NCBI RefSeq assembly: GCF_900112135.1 | Contig: NZ_FOLC01000004.1 | Span: 62,001 to 126,000, forward strand | DNA: 64,000 bases | From: Collimonas sp. OK412 | GTDB taxonomy: Bacteria > Pseudomonadota > Gammaproteobacteria > Burkholderiales > Burkholderiaceae_D | Reading direction: 5' to 3' | Shown: one piece after another, positions 36,977 through 46,376 of the stretch | Layout of the letters: each line of letters starts with the position of its first letter | Position numbering within the stretch: the stretch's first letter is position 1 | Made by a program: the position numbers and the translations under genes | Notes under the pieces: generated by a model | What the model saw: only the letters and a program-made list of their open reading frames with translations | What the model was told of the DNA's origin: nothing | Database searches by the model: none

Positions 36977-39700
36977 ATGCACAGATTCAAAACCCTGCCG
37001 GCGCAAACCGCGCTGGCGCTGCTGATCGCGTATGCAATACCGAATTCTTATCTGACAGCCTTTGCCCAGGCCGCGGACGGCGATGCGGCAGCCGGCGGCA
37101 CGAAACCGGTGCTGGTCACCGGCTCCCGCATTCCGCGCGCCAGCAAGGAGGGTCCGACCAGCGTCACGGTGATCACCGGCGAGGACATCGAGAAGCAAGG
37201 CTACCGCAACGTGTTCGACGCCCTCAGTTCGCAGACCCAGAATACCGGCATGACGCAGGGCGCCGACTTCGGCAACACCTTCACTCCGGCTGCGAATACC
37301 ATCAGCCTGCGCGGGCTGGGGCCGAACCATACGCTGATCCTGTTCAACGGCAGGCGCATCGCCGACTATCCGGTGGCCTACGACGGCTCGGTCAACTTCG
37401 TCAACCTGGCGAATATCCCGTCGGCGCTGGTGGACCGCATCGAGATATTGAACAGCGGCGCTTCGGCCATCTACGGATCGGATGCGATTGCCGGCGTGGT
37501 CAACATCATCACCAAAAAGCAGGTCAGCGGTTTCGATTTCAACATCAAGGCCGGCGGCACCAAGGACGGCGGCGGCGCCAACCAGCGCATCCAGCTTACC
37601 GGCGGCGGCGGCAGCGGCAACCTGAGCGGGGTGTTCGGCGTGGAGCTGAGCCGCACCGATCCGATCTGGAGCCGCCAGCGCGATTTCATGTCGTCCACCA
37701 CGGCCGGCGGCACCTCCCCGACCCGCATCCTGTCGCGGCAGAACGTCGACACGGGAAAATATGTCGATCCGGGCGCGACCTGCAGCCAGCTCGGCAATCT
37801 GTTCTACGACAGCGTAGTCAGGGTGCAGTCGAAATCCGGTGCGTATTGCGGCAGCGGCAAGGCTCAGCCCGCCTACTGGACTACCATGACCCAGAACGAG
37901 AGCGAAAACCTGTACGGCAGCCTGAGTTACCAGCTGACTCCCAAGACAGAAATATTCAGCGACCTGATGCTGGGCTTTAACTCGACGCAAAATAATACGC
38001 GCGGCCCGAGCTGGACTTCGGAAGCGGTCGGCAACAGTTATTTCTTCAATCAGAACAGCGGCGCCAACGAAAGCTGGTCGCGCCGGATTTCGCCGGAAGA
38101 AATCGGCGGAGCGACCCGCTTCAACCGTCGCTGGAACGACGTCGCGGGCAACCTGACGGTGGGCATACGCGGCGATATTCCATCGACCAGCAGCTGGAAC
38201 TATGAAGCGGCCTACAACATCTCCGCCTATACCAGCCGCAAGACCACGCCTTTGCTGCTGAATAATGTCGACAGCTTTTTCCTCGGCCCGCGGCTCGGCT
38301 ACGACGCTGACGGCGTCGCCATTTATGCGCCGGATCCTGGCAGGCTGTCGCAGCCCTTGACCCCGGAGCAGTTCAATTCGATCACCGGCAAGGCAACCAG
38401 CCGCGATAAATCCTGGACCCAGACCTTGAGCCTGAGCGCCAACGGCGAACTGTTCAATTTGCCGGCGGGGCCGGTGCGCCTGGCGGCGGTGACCGAGTTC
38501 GGCAGCCAGGGGTTCAGCAACACGCCCGATCCGCAGATCAACCAAGGCGTGTTCTACAACCAGGCAGCTGCGAACGGCGCCAGCGGTTCGCGCAAGCGCT
38601 ATGCGCTGGGCACGGAGCTGAACATACCGGTTATCAAGGAATTGGTCGCCACCGTCGCCGGCCGTTACGACGAATACAATTTTGCCGGCCGCAACGATGG
38701 CAAGTTCACCTATAACGCCGGGCTTGAATTCCGTCCGGTGAAGACACTGCTGTTCCGCGGGAACTACGCCACCAGCTTCCGCGCGCCGGACATGAATTAC
38801 ATCTATTCGTCCACCACCCGCGGCTACTATTCGTCGACTACCGATTATTACCGCTGCCAGCAGGCCGGACAGCCGTTGGCCGGCTGCGAATTCAATAATT
38901 ATTCGCCGGGCGCGAACTATGTCCAGACCGGCAGCAAGGACCTGAAATCCGAGAACGGCAAATCGTGGAGTTATGGCGTGGTGTGGTCGCCAAGCTCGAG
39001 CTTCGACATATCGGCCGATTTCTGGCGCATCCAGATCGACAACCTGGTCACCAACCTTGACCCCGACATCATCTTGCGCAATGAAGCGAATTGCCGTGCA
39101 GGACAGCTGGACATCAACTCGCCGACCTGCGTCGATGCGCTGAGGCGGGTGCAGCGCAACCCGGCCAACGCGATTTTCAATCCTAACGCTATCCAGAATA
39201 TCCTGGTCAATCCGATCAATGCGGCGCAGGAGCGCACCAGCGGCCTGGATGTGAGCGGCAAATGGCGCATCAAGGCGGGCGGCGCCGGCGATTTCCTGCT
39301 GAAGGCGAATTACACCAAGGTGCTCAGCCACCACTACCGGCAGTTTGCCAGCGATCCTGACCAGGACTTGCTGAATTCGCTGACCAATCCGGACTGGGGC
39401 TCCAAGGTCAACGCCAGCGTCACCTGGCTGCGCGATAAATGGACCGGCACCGTGCAAGTCACGCGCTACGGCAGCTTGCCCAGCGCCGACCAGACCCGCC
39501 GCATCTCGCCGTTCGCGCTGGTCAACCTGAGCGCCAGCTACCAGATCACGCCGCGGGCGTCGGTGGCGCTGATCGTCAACAATGTGTTCAATTCGGTGAA
39601 GCAGGACAATACCGCCGGTTGGCCGTATTATCCTACCGGTAACTACAATCCCTATGGCCGCCAGGGATGGCTGGAATTCAATTACCACTTTGGTTCGTGA
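36977..39700 (+). CDS. TonB-dependent outer-membrane receptor
   Basis: The 907-residue protein has a signal peptide (to about residue 32, AFAQA), a plug domain (VLVTGSRIPRASKEGPTSVTVITGEDIEKQGYRNVFDAL to GSDAIAGVVNIITKK) and a 22-strand-type barrel ending in WLEFNYHFGS. The plug's ISLRGLGPNHTLILFNGRRI is typical of the large, carbohydrate/peptide-type receptors common in Gammaproteobacteria and Oxalobacteraceae rather than classical siderophore receptors. GAAGGA lies 10 bases before the ATG. A thioredoxin-fold protein gene follows 74 bases downstream in the same direction. The ligand is unknown. Confidence 0.9.
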   Translation: MHRFKTLPAQTALALLIAYAIPNSYLTAFAQAADGDAAAGGTKPVLVTGSRIPRASKEGPTSVTVITGEDIEKQGYRNVFDALSSQTQNTGMTQGADFGNTFTPAANTISLRGLGPNHTLILFNGRRIADYPVAYDGSVNFVNLANIPSALVDRIEILNSGASAIYGSDAIAGVVNIITKKQVSGFDFNIKAGGTKDGGGANQRIQLTGGGGSGNLSGVFGVELSRTDPIWSRQRDFMSSTTAGGTSPTRILSRQNVDTGKYVDPGATCSQLGNLFYDSVVRVQSKSGAYCGSGKAQPAYWTTMTQNESENLYGSLSYQLTPKTEIFSDLMLGFNSTQNNTRGPSWTSEAVGNSYFFNQNSGANESWSRRISPEEIGGATRFNRRWNDVAGNLTVGIRGDIPSTSSWNYEAAYNISAYTSRKTTPLLLNNVDSFFLGPRLGYDADGVAIYAPDPGRLSQPLTPEQFNSITGKATSRDKSWTQTLSLSANGELFNLPAGPVRLAAVTEFGSQGFSNTPDPQINQGVFYNQAAANGASGSRKRYALGTELNIPVIKELVATVAGRYDEYNFAGRNDGKFTYNAGLEFRPVKTLLFRGNYATSFRAPDMNYIYSSTTRGYYSSTTDYYRCQQAGQPLAGCEFNNYSPGANYVQTGSKDLKSENGKSWSYGVVWSPSSSFDISADFWRIQIDNLVTNLDPDIILRNEANCRAGQLDINSPTCVDALRRVQRNPANAIFNPNAIQNILVNPINAAQERTSGLDVSGKWRIKAGGAGDFLLKANYTKVLSHHYRQFASDPDQDLLNSLTNPDWGSKVNASVTWLRDKWTGTVQVTRYGSLPSADQTRRISPFALVNLSASYQITPRASVALIVNNVFNSVKQDNTAGWPYYPTGNYNPYGRQGWLEFNYHFGS

Positions 39701-39774
39701 TATAGCGTTCATGGCCGCATAAGGGCAGGTTTGGCCTGGCCCCATGCGGCTTCAACTATCCATTTGAGTACAAG

Positions 39775-41343
39775 ATGAAGACCTTATCCGCTTCCGCCGC
39801 TGCCGCACTATTCGCCACGCTGATGTGTGCCGCCCCGGCCATGGCGCTGGCGGCCGCTGAATCCAAGCCCGTCGCTGCGGCAGCTGCCGACGGCATCGGC
39901 TGGTACGACGGCGACGTCGATGCCGCTTTTGCTTTTGCCAAAGCGCATAACAAGCCCTTGTTTCTGTATTGGGGCGCAGGCTGGTGCCCGCCATGCAACC
40001 AGGTCAAGGCCACGATTTTCAACCGGCACGGATTCATCGAACGCTCGCGGTTTTTTGTACCGGTGCATATCGACGGCGATAGCGCCGGCGCCCAGAAACT
40101 CGGCGAGCGCTTCAAGGTGCGCGGTTATCCGACCATGATCCTGTTCAAGCCGGACGGCACCGAAATTACCCGTTTGCCGGGCGAAGTCGACGCCGACCGC
40201 TACCTGCAGACGCTGACGCTCGGCATCAGCGCCAACCGCCCGGTCAAGCAAACCTTGCAGGCCGCGCTCAGCGGCGGCAAGCTGACGGCGGACGAATGGC
40301 GCCTGCTGGCTTTCTATTCCTGGGATACCGACGAACAGCAGCTGGTCAGCGGCAAGGAACTGGTGCCCGCCTTGAACAAGCTGGCGGCAGCCTGTCCTCC
40401 CGGCGACAGCGCCAACCGGCTGGCCTTGAGTGCACTGGTGGCGGCTGCGACCAAGCCTGGCGATGCCGCGGCCGGCGTCGACAAGACGGCGGCGGCAGCG
40501 CGCCTGACCAAGGCGGTGAGCGATGTCCATACCGCGCGCGAGAACATGGATATCCTGACCAATTATCCGGCTGAGCTGGTACAGCTTGCGACAGTGCCGA
40601 AATCGCCGTCCCGGGCCAAGCTGATCGCCGCCTGGAACAGCGCTGCACAGCGCTTGTCCGACGACAGCACACTGTCCAAGACCGATCGCCTGGGCGCGCT
40701 GGCGGTGCAAGTGTCGCTGGCGCGCATCGACACCCCGGAAGGCGCATTGGCGCCGGCTTTGCTGAAAGACGTGCGGCAACGGGTGGCGCAAGCCGATAGC
40801 GCTACTACCGACGCCTATGAACGGCAATCGGTGATCAACGCCGGCGCCCATGCCCTGAGCGATGCCGGTCTGCTGGACGATTCAGACAACCTGCTCAAGG
40901 CTGAACTGAAGCGTTCGCACGCGCCGTATTACTTCATGCTGAGCCTGGCGTCGAACGCCAAGAAGCGTGGCGACAAGAGCGGCGCCGTCAACTGGTATGA
41001 ACAGGCTTACCAGGCGGCGCAGGGGCCGGCGACGCGCCTGCAATGGGGCGTAGCGTATCTGTCGGGTTTGCTGGAGCTGGCGCCGCAAGAAGAAGGACGC
41101 ATAGAAAAGGTCGCGCATGGCGTGCTGCAAGAACTGGGCGGCACCCAGAATGCATTTTACGAGCGTAACCGTTCGGTGCTGGAGCGCCTCGGGCAAAAAC
41201 TCAATGCCTGGAATGGCGATGGCAAGCACCAGGCGGTGCTGGGACGCCTGCGCCAGCAGCTCGATACGGTGTGCGCCAAGCTGCCTGCGGCAGATGCGCA
41301 GCGCGCGACATGCCAGGGTTTGCTGAATCCGACGCGGGTTTAG
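39775..41343 (+). CDS. Exported thioredoxin-fold protein with long helical C-terminal region
   Basis: The 522-residue protein has a signal peptide (about 1-27) and a thioredoxin-like domain at about 40-150. Its WGAGWCPPCNQ active site (Cys71, Cys74), cis-Pro region RGYPTMILFKPDG and DGDSAG segment resemble the DsbD C-terminal/thioredoxin_7 type. Residues 160-520 are mostly helical with repeat-like segments (for example AINWYEQAYQAAQG-type helices), suggesting TPR-like packing. It follows the TonB-dependent receptor closely and probably shares its transcript. A role in reducing or handling a substrate imported by that receptor is possible; no experimental family assignment comes to mind. Confidence 0.78.
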   Translation: MKTLSASAAAALFATLMCAAPAMALAAAESKPVAAAAADGIGWYDGDVDAAFAFAKAHNKPLFLYWGAGWCPPCNQVKATIFNRHGFIERSRFFVPVHIDGDSAGAQKLGERFKVRGYPTMILFKPDGTEITRLPGEVDADRYLQTLTLGISANRPVKQTLQAALSGGKLTADEWRLLAFYSWDTDEQQLVSGKELVPALNKLAAACPPGDSANRLALSALVAAATKPGDAAAGVDKTAAAARLTKAVSDVHTARENMDILTNYPAELVQLATVPKSPSRAKLIAAWNSAAQRLSDDSTLSKTDRLGALAVQVSLARIDTPEGALAPALLKDVRQRVAQADSATTDAYERQSVINAGAHALSDAGLLDDSDNLLKAELKRSHAPYYFMLSLASNAKKRGDKSGAVNWYEQAYQAAQGPATRLQWGVAYLSGLLELAPQEEGRIEKVAHGVLQELGGTQNAFYERNRSVLERLGQKLNAWNGDGKHQAVLGRLRQQLDTVCAKLPAADAQRATCQGLLNPTRV

Positions 41344-41416
41344 ATCATCGGCAGCAAATCGGTTACGCTAGCGGGATTGCAGTTTTTCCCTTTTACCTGA
41401 CCGGGGCTTGCCGACC

Positions 41417-42088
41417 ATGATCATCGTTCACCATCTCAACAATTCCCGTTCGCAGCGCGTGTTGTGGCTGCTCGAAGAGCTGGGGCTGGATTATGAAATC
41501 AAGCCTTACCAGCGCGATCCGAAAACCATGCTGGCGCCGCCTTCGCTCAAAGCGGTCCATCCCTTGGGAAAATCGCCGGTGATCACCGACGGCGACAACA
41601 CGATTGCCGAATCCGGCGCGATCATCGAATACCTGGTGCAGCAATACGGCGCCGGTCGCCTGGTGCCGGCCGCCGGCGGCAAGGACCGCCTGCGCTACAC
41701 GTATTGGCTGCATTACGCTGAAGGTTCGGCCATGCCGCCTTTGCTGATGAAGCTGATCTTCGGCCGCCTGGACCGGCCGCCCATGCCGGCCTTGCTGCGG
41801 CCTCTGGCGCGTTCCATTGCGAACGGCGTGCAGCGCAACTACATCGATCCGCAACTCAAGACGCACCTGGATTTCCTGGAAGCCGAACTGGGCAAATCAA
41901 CCTGGTTTGCCGGTGAAGAATTCAGCGCCGCCGATATCCAGATGAGCTTCCCGCTGGAAGCGTCGCAATCGCGCGGCGGCCTGGACGCCAGCCGGCCCAG
42001 GTTGTCCGCTTTCCTGCAGCGCATCCATGCGCGGCCGGCTTATCAGCGTGCGATAGAAAAGGGCGGCAAGTACGATTTGCTCAAGTAG
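41417..42088 (+). CDS. Glutathione S-transferase
   Basis: The 223-residue protein has the N-terminal GST domain (IVHHLNNSRSQRVLWLLEELGLDYEIKPYQR, with the glutathione-binding ESGAIIEYLV) and a helical C-terminal domain with WFAGEEFSAADIQMSFPLE. The NSRSQRVLWLLEELG segment and overall length fit the bacterial beta/nu-like GSTs used in detoxification or aromatic degradation. I place the start at the ATG at 41417 rather than the TTG at 41408. It stands between the thioredoxin-like gene and amn with no operon evidence. Confidence 0.88.
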   Translation: MIIVHHLNNSRSQRVLWLLEELGLDYEIKPYQRDPKTMLAPPSLKAVHPLGKSPVITDGDNTIAESGAIIEYLVQQYGAGRLVPAAGGKDRLRYTYWLHYAEGSAMPPLLMKLIFGRLDRPPMPALLRPLARSIANGVQRNYIDPQLKTHLDFLEAELGKSTWFAGEEFSAADIQMSFPLEASQSRGGLDASRPRLSAFLQRIHARPAYQRAIEKGGKYDLLK

Positions 42089-42218
42089 TGGCATCGGCTT
42101 GGCTTTAGTTTCGCAATCTCGCTCCAATCCCAGTAGAATTGAACTGTAAGGTCCGGATAAATATGTCCGGACCATGACGCCAGCGATCCTGGCGTACAGA
42201 TATCGCTACGGAGATTCA

Positions 42219-43712
42219 ATGTTCCCGACTGAGCAATTCACCGACCCCCATGCCGCCGTCGCCCGCGTGCATGAAATCTATGAGCATCACACCGCCTTGC
42301 TGCGCGAGGCTTTCAAGCGCTTTGCCAACGGCGAAGTGATGACCGAACGGGTGCGCGCCTGCTATCCGTTTGTACGGGTGACGACCGAATTCAACACCCG
42401 CGCCGATACCCGCCATTCCTTCGGTTTCGTGTACGGCCCCGGCGTCTACCAGACTACGCTGACGCGGCCGTCGCTGTACACCAATTACCTGGTCAGCCAG
42501 TTCAAGCTGCTGCGCGACAACCACGATGTGCCGCTGGAAATCGGCGTCAGCGACATGCCGATCCCGGTGCATTTCGCCTTCCCGGAAGGCATCCATGTCG
42601 AGGGCAATCTCGATCCTGACCACTTGCGGACGTTGCCGGATGTATTCGACCTGCCGAACCTGGCGACCATGGACGACCGCATCGTCAACGGCACGTTGGA
42701 AGAATTGCCGGGCGATCCGCATCCGCTGGCTTTGTTTACCGCGCCGCGCATCGATTATTCCCTGCACCGGCTGAAGCACTATACGGCGACCTCGCCCGAT
42801 CGTTTCCAGCGCTATGTGCTGTTTACCAACTACGCGTTCTACGTCGACGAATTCATCCGCATGGGGCGCGAGCTGATGCAAGCCAGCAGCGATCCCGAGC
42901 TGCGCGCCTACCGCCAGCAATACACGGCCTTCGTCGAACCGGGCGACCTGACCACCTGGAACGCCAACCTCGACGACCTGCCTGCCGACCGTGCGCTTAC
43001 CGGCGTTGCGCCGGCGCGCCAGCCGCAGATGCCGGCCTATCATTTGCAGCGGGCCGACGGCTCCGGCATCACGCTGATCAACATCGGCGTCGGTCCCTCG
43101 AACGCCAAGACCATCACTGACCATGTGGCAGTGCTGCGTCCGCACGGCTGGATCATGCTGGGCCATTGCGCCGGCCTGTCGACGTCGCAGCGCATGGGCG
43201 ACTACGTCCTGGCGCACGCTTATGTGCGCGACGATCACGTGCTGGACGACGACTTGCCCCTGTGGGTGCCGGTGCCGGCGCTGGCCGAGGTGCAGCTGGC
43301 CTTGCAGGATGCAGTGGCTACCATCACCCAGCTGGAAGGATATGAACTCAAGCGCATCATGCGTACCGGAACGGTTGCGTCTATCGATGACCGCAACTGG
43401 GAGCTGCGCGACCATCGCAAGCCTCTGCTGCGCTTCAATCAAAGCCGGGCGATTGCGCTGGACATGGAAAGCGCGACAGTGGCCGCCAACGGTTTCCGCT
43501 TCCGGGTTCCTTACGGCACCTTGCTATGCGTCTCTGACAAGCCCTTGCATGGCGAAATCAAACTGCCCGGCATGGCCAACCGCTTCTATGAACAGCGCGT
43601 CAACCAGCATCTGAAGATCGGCATCAAGGCGCTCGAACTGCTGCGCAATCAAGGCGTCGAGCAGCTGCACAGCCGCAAGCTACGCAGCTTCAGCGAACCT
43701 GCGTTCCGCTGA
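42219..43712 (+). CDS. amn: AMP nucleosidase
   Basis: AMP nucleosidase hydrolyses AMP to adenine and ribose 5-phosphate and regulates adenylate pools. The 497-residue protein has the N-terminal Amn domain (GVYQTTLTRPSLYTNYLVSQFKLLRDNH, GVSDMPIPVHFAFPEG) and a C-terminal nucleoside-phosphorylase-like domain with INIGVGPSNAKTITDHVAVLRP and the ALDMESATVAANGFRFRVPYGTLLCVSD active-site stretch. ACGGAG precedes the ATG at 42219; an in-frame upstream start at 42174 lacks one. Length is normal for the family. Confidence 0.96.
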   Translation: MFPTEQFTDPHAAVARVHEIYEHHTALLREAFKRFANGEVMTERVRACYPFVRVTTEFNTRADTRHSFGFVYGPGVYQTTLTRPSLYTNYLVSQFKLLRDNHDVPLEIGVSDMPIPVHFAFPEGIHVEGNLDPDHLRTLPDVFDLPNLATMDDRIVNGTLEELPGDPHPLALFTAPRIDYSLHRLKHYTATSPDRFQRYVLFTNYAFYVDEFIRMGRELMQASSDPELRAYRQQYTAFVEPGDLTTWNANLDDLPADRALTGVAPARQPQMPAYHLQRADGSGITLINIGVGPSNAKTITDHVAVLRPHGWIMLGHCAGLSTSQRMGDYVLAHAYVRDDHVLDDDLPLWVPVPALAEVQLALQDAVATITQLEGYELKRIMRTGTVASIDDRNWELRDHRKPLLRFNQSRAIALDMESATVAANGFRFRVPYGTLLCVSDKPLHGEIKLPGMANRFYEQRVNQHLKIGIKALELLRNQGVEQLHSRKLRSFSEPAFR

Positions 43713-43717
43713 TCGTC

Positions 43718-43948
43718 GTGCCTACCGTCATCAAGCACAGGAGGACCAGGATAGTGACGCTGGCTGCAGGCGAGTCAATCGCCGACCATTGCAGCCCCGG
43801 CGATATTGCCCTGGTGCAGGACGACGCCGACTGGTGGACGCATTTCGTCGGCGAGGACGGTGCAGTGGATAGTTACGATGAGCCGTTCCCTAGCTATAAC
43901 AAGGCGCTCTGGACAGCCAAGGCCGCCGCCGAATTTTCCGGGGAGTAG
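43718..43948 (+). CDS. Small uncharacterised protein downstream of amn
   Basis: A 76-residue frame with a GTG start begins five bases after the amn stop and ends three bases before the convergent MFS stop. The product is acidic with no hydrophobic segments (IADHCSPGDIALVQDDADWWTHFVGEDG). The codon pattern resembles neighbouring genes and the tight fit between two genes supports it being real. I do not recognise the family. Translational coupling to amn is likely. Confidence 0.62.
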   Translation: MPTVIKHRRTRIVTLAAGESIADHCSPGDIALVQDDADWWTHFVGEDGAVDSYDEPFPSYNKALWTAKAAAEFSGE

Positions 43949-43951
43949 GCG

Positions 43952-45160
43952 TCAGGCGGCCGGTTTGCCGCGGTACCTGTACATCGCGCCCAGCAAGGCG
44001 GCGCCGGCCAGCAGCGCCAGCGCCGCCGTGGCCAGCGACGAGCTGAAGTTGCCGCTGCCTTGCACCAGGCGCGTCGCCAGCGGCGGCCCGATGATTTGTC
44101 CTACGCCATAGGTTGCGGTCAGCAATCCCATCAGGCTGCGTGCGTGATCGCCGCGTAGGCGGCGGGCGTCGCGCATCGCAAATAAGGTAATCGCGGTGAA
44201 CGGCAAGCCGAGCAAGATGCTGCCCAGCGCAAAACCGGCCACGCTCGGAGAGACCAGGCCGATCAGGATGCCGCATGCTTGCAGCAGGTAACAAGCGGCG
44301 AGCAGCAAACGATTGTCCCAGTGCGTCGGCAGCCGGGTCGCCAGCAAGGCGCCGATGGAGACGCAGATGCCGAACAGCGGCCAGAACAGATCCGGCCAGT
44401 TCGAGCCCGGCAGCGCCTGGCGTGCGATCACCGGCAGGAAGGTGGCGGTGATGATGTAGCCGAAGCCGGCCAGCGCATAAGCGAGGATCAGGCCGCGCGT
44501 CTGGCGCACCACCTGGGCCGGCTCCAGCCCATGCGCTGCCGGCGACGGCGCGCCCGCCGTAGCCGTCGATCCCGAGAAGGTGGACCATACCAGCGCGGTC
44601 AATATCAAGGCCAGCAATCCATACAGCAGCCAGCCGTGTTCAGCGCGCCAGTGCAGGTTCACCATGGCGCTGGTCGCCAGCCCGGTGATCAGGATGCCGA
44701 GGCCGGGACCGCAATAAATGACGCCGCCCAAAGCCGGCGCGTGCAATTGCGCCAGGCGTTGCAAACACCAGCCGGATGCGAACACGAACACACAGGCGCT
44801 GGCAATGCCCGCCAGCGTGCGCAGCAGCAGCCATAGCATGGGCGACTGCAGCAATCCCATTGCCAATGTCAGCAGCACCGTGCTGGCGAGCCCGATCTTG
44901 ATGCCGCGGGTGGCGTCGATCCGCAGCACCATGCACAGCAGGGCGCCGATCAGGTAGCCGATATAGTTGGCGGTGGCCAGCCAGCCGCCGGCAGCCAGGT
45001 TGATCATACCGTCGTGCAGCATCATCGGCAGCAGCGGCGTGAAGGCGAAGCGGCCGATGCCCATCGCTACCGCCAGGGCCAGCAATCCGGCCAGCGCTAT
45101 GCGCCAGGCCGCTCGTCCCTGGTCTGTCTCGGTTGCCGTGGCTTGCAGGTCTTTACTCAA
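43952..45160 (-). CDS. YbfB/YjiJ family MFS transporter
   Basis: The 402-residue protein has 12 hydrophobic helices and the family signature near the start (LALAVAMGIGRFAFTPLLPMM), then AGGWLATANYIGYLIGALL and GLGILITGLATSAMV. This matches the YbfB/YjiJ (MFS_4) group, whose substrates are mostly undefined. It lies 17 bases downstream of the nitronate monooxygenase gene on the same strand, so the two are probably one transcript controlled by the divergent LysR gene. Confidence 0.88.
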   Translation of the reverse strand: MSKDLQATATETDQGRAAWRIALAGLLALAVAMGIGRFAFTPLLPMMLHDGMINLAAGGWLATANYIGYLIGALLCMVLRIDATRGIKIGLASTVLLTLAMGLLQSPMLWLLLRTLAGIASACVFVFASGWCLQRLAQLHAPALGGVIYCGPGLGILITGLATSAMVNLHWRAEHGWLLYGLLALILTALVWSTFSGSTATAGAPSPAAHGLEPAQVVRQTRGLILAYALAGFGYIITATFLPVIARQALPGSNWPDLFWPLFGICVSIGALLATRLPTHWDNRLLLAACYLLQACGILIGLVSPSVAGFALGSILLGLPFTAITLFAMRDARRLRGDHARSLMGLLTATYGVGQIIGPPLATRLVQGSGNFSSSLATAALALLAGAALLGAMYRYRGKPAA

Positions 45161-45177
45161 GTGATTTCTTTCCGCGG

Positions 45178-46251
45178 TTAGCGATCGCCTGCCGCTTGCA
45201 GTTCAGCGGCCAGTGTAGCCACCAATTGCGCTGCCGGCATGGGGCGCGTCATCGCTACTCCCTGGCCAGCCCACAGCGACATGAATTCCGGACGGCCTTG
45301 TTTGGCTGCAGCCTGGCGGATTTCGCCGCTCAGTGCATTCTGGACCGGGTAAGCCGGCAACGTACTTTCATGCGGCCGCATCTGTTCCATGAACGTATTG
45401 ACGATGCCGCGCGCGTACCTGCCGGAGAAACTGCGGGTCATGCGCGTGCTGTCGTCTTTGGCGTTCGCCAGCTGTTCGCGCCAGGCCGGCGCGATGCCGG
45501 ATTCCGGACTCGCCAGGAAGGCCGTGCCAAGCTGCGCCGCTTGCGCGCCCAGCAGCAGGGCCGCAGCGATGCCTTTGCCGTCCATGATGCCGCCGGCTGC
45601 GATCACGGGTGTTTTGATTGCAGCAGCGACTTGCGGAATCAAGGTCATCAGGCCGATGCAGGATTGCTCGACATCGCCCAGGAAAGTCGCGCGGTGGCCG
45701 CCGGCTTCGCCGCCCTGGACACAGACGAAATCGGCGCCGGCCTGTTCCCAGGCTTGTGCTTCGGCGACGCTGGTGGCGGTGCCGATGACTTTGCAGCCCT
45801 TGCGCTGGAACCGCGCCACCGTTGAGGCATCGAGTATGCCGAAGGTAAAGCTGACCACCGGCGGCGCCGCTTCCAGCAGCGCCGCCAGCTGGTCTTGGAA
45901 GTTTTCGCTGAATTTTTGCGGCGTTGCCGCCGGACCAAGGCCGAGCGCGGTGCGGAACGGCAGCAGCAGGGCTTGCGCCGCTTCGATTTCGGCATGGCTT
46001 GGCTGGACCGGTTCGAGGATGAACAAATTGACGTTGAACGGCTGTTGAGTCAGCGTGCGGATTTTTTTCACGGCTTCAATGATCGCCGCCGGCGACAGCA
46101 GGGCGGCCGCGAACGAACCCAGGCCGCCGGCATTGCTGACGGCCGTCGCCAGTTCAATCGGCGAACCGCCGTTCATCGGCCCTTGCACGATCGGGTAACG
46201 GATGCCGAGCGCAGCCGCGAATGCTTCCGGATTTCTCTTGGTGGCAGTCAT
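45178..46251 (-). CDS. Nitronate monooxygenase (2-nitropropane dioxygenase family)
   Basis: The protein of about 357 residues is an FMN-dependent TIM-barrel enzyme. It has YPIVQGPMNGGSPIELATAVSNAGGLGSF at the N-terminus, the catalytic/substrate loop VQGGEAGGHRATF, and the FMN phosphate-binding VIAAGGIMDGKGIAAALLLGAQAAQLGTAFL. The enzymes oxidise nitronates such as propionate 3-nitronate, a plant and fungal toxin, to harmless products. The ATG at 46251 has AGGAA upstream. It is divergent from a LysR regulator, the usual arrangement. Confidence 0.9.
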   Translation of the reverse strand: MTATKRNPEAFAAALGIRYPIVQGPMNGGSPIELATAVSNAGGLGSFAAALLSPAAIIEAVKKIRTLTQQPFNVNLFILEPVQPSHAEIEAAQALLLPFRTALGLGPAATPQKFSENFQDQLAALLEAAPPVVSFTFGILDASTVARFQRKGCKVIGTATSVAEAQAWEQAGADFVCVQGGEAGGHRATFLGDVEQSCIGLMTLIPQVAAAIKTPVIAAGGIMDGKGIAAALLLGAQAAQLGTAFLASPESGIAPAWREQLANAKDDSTRMTRSFSGRYARGIVNTFMEQMRPHESTLPAYPVQNALSGEIRQAAAKQGRPEFMSLWAGQGVAMTRPMPAAQLVATLAAELQAAGDR

Positions 46252-46322
46252 GTCGATATTCCTGGTAACTGATAAAGGTGGCATTGCTTACAGCCGGTAT
46301 GGCGCATGCTACCTTGACAGGA

Positions 46323-46372
46323 TCATTCTGAAAAATGAATAATAAAAATATTACCCATCTTAAAATGAGATG
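46323..46372. promoter_or_regulatory. Inverted repeats in the nitronate monooxygenase/LysR divergent promoter
   Basis: Two dyads occur in this short AT-rich gap: TCATT-N6-AATGA at 46323-46338 and CATCT-N7-AGATG at 46356-46372, the latter ending four bases before the LysR start. Spaced half-sites of this size fit LysR-type autoregulation with divergent control, but specificity is unproven. Confidence 0.5.
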
Positions 46373-46376
46373 AATT

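Noticed and set aside
36923-39745. A very long open frame (about 940 codons) on the minus strand opposite the TonB-dependent receptor gene
   Set aside because: It is the mirror of a real gene in GC-rich sequence: it lacks a recognisable domain and its composition follows the codon bias of the plus-strand gene. The same applies to long antisense frames opposite uvrA, the PBP gene and gltB.
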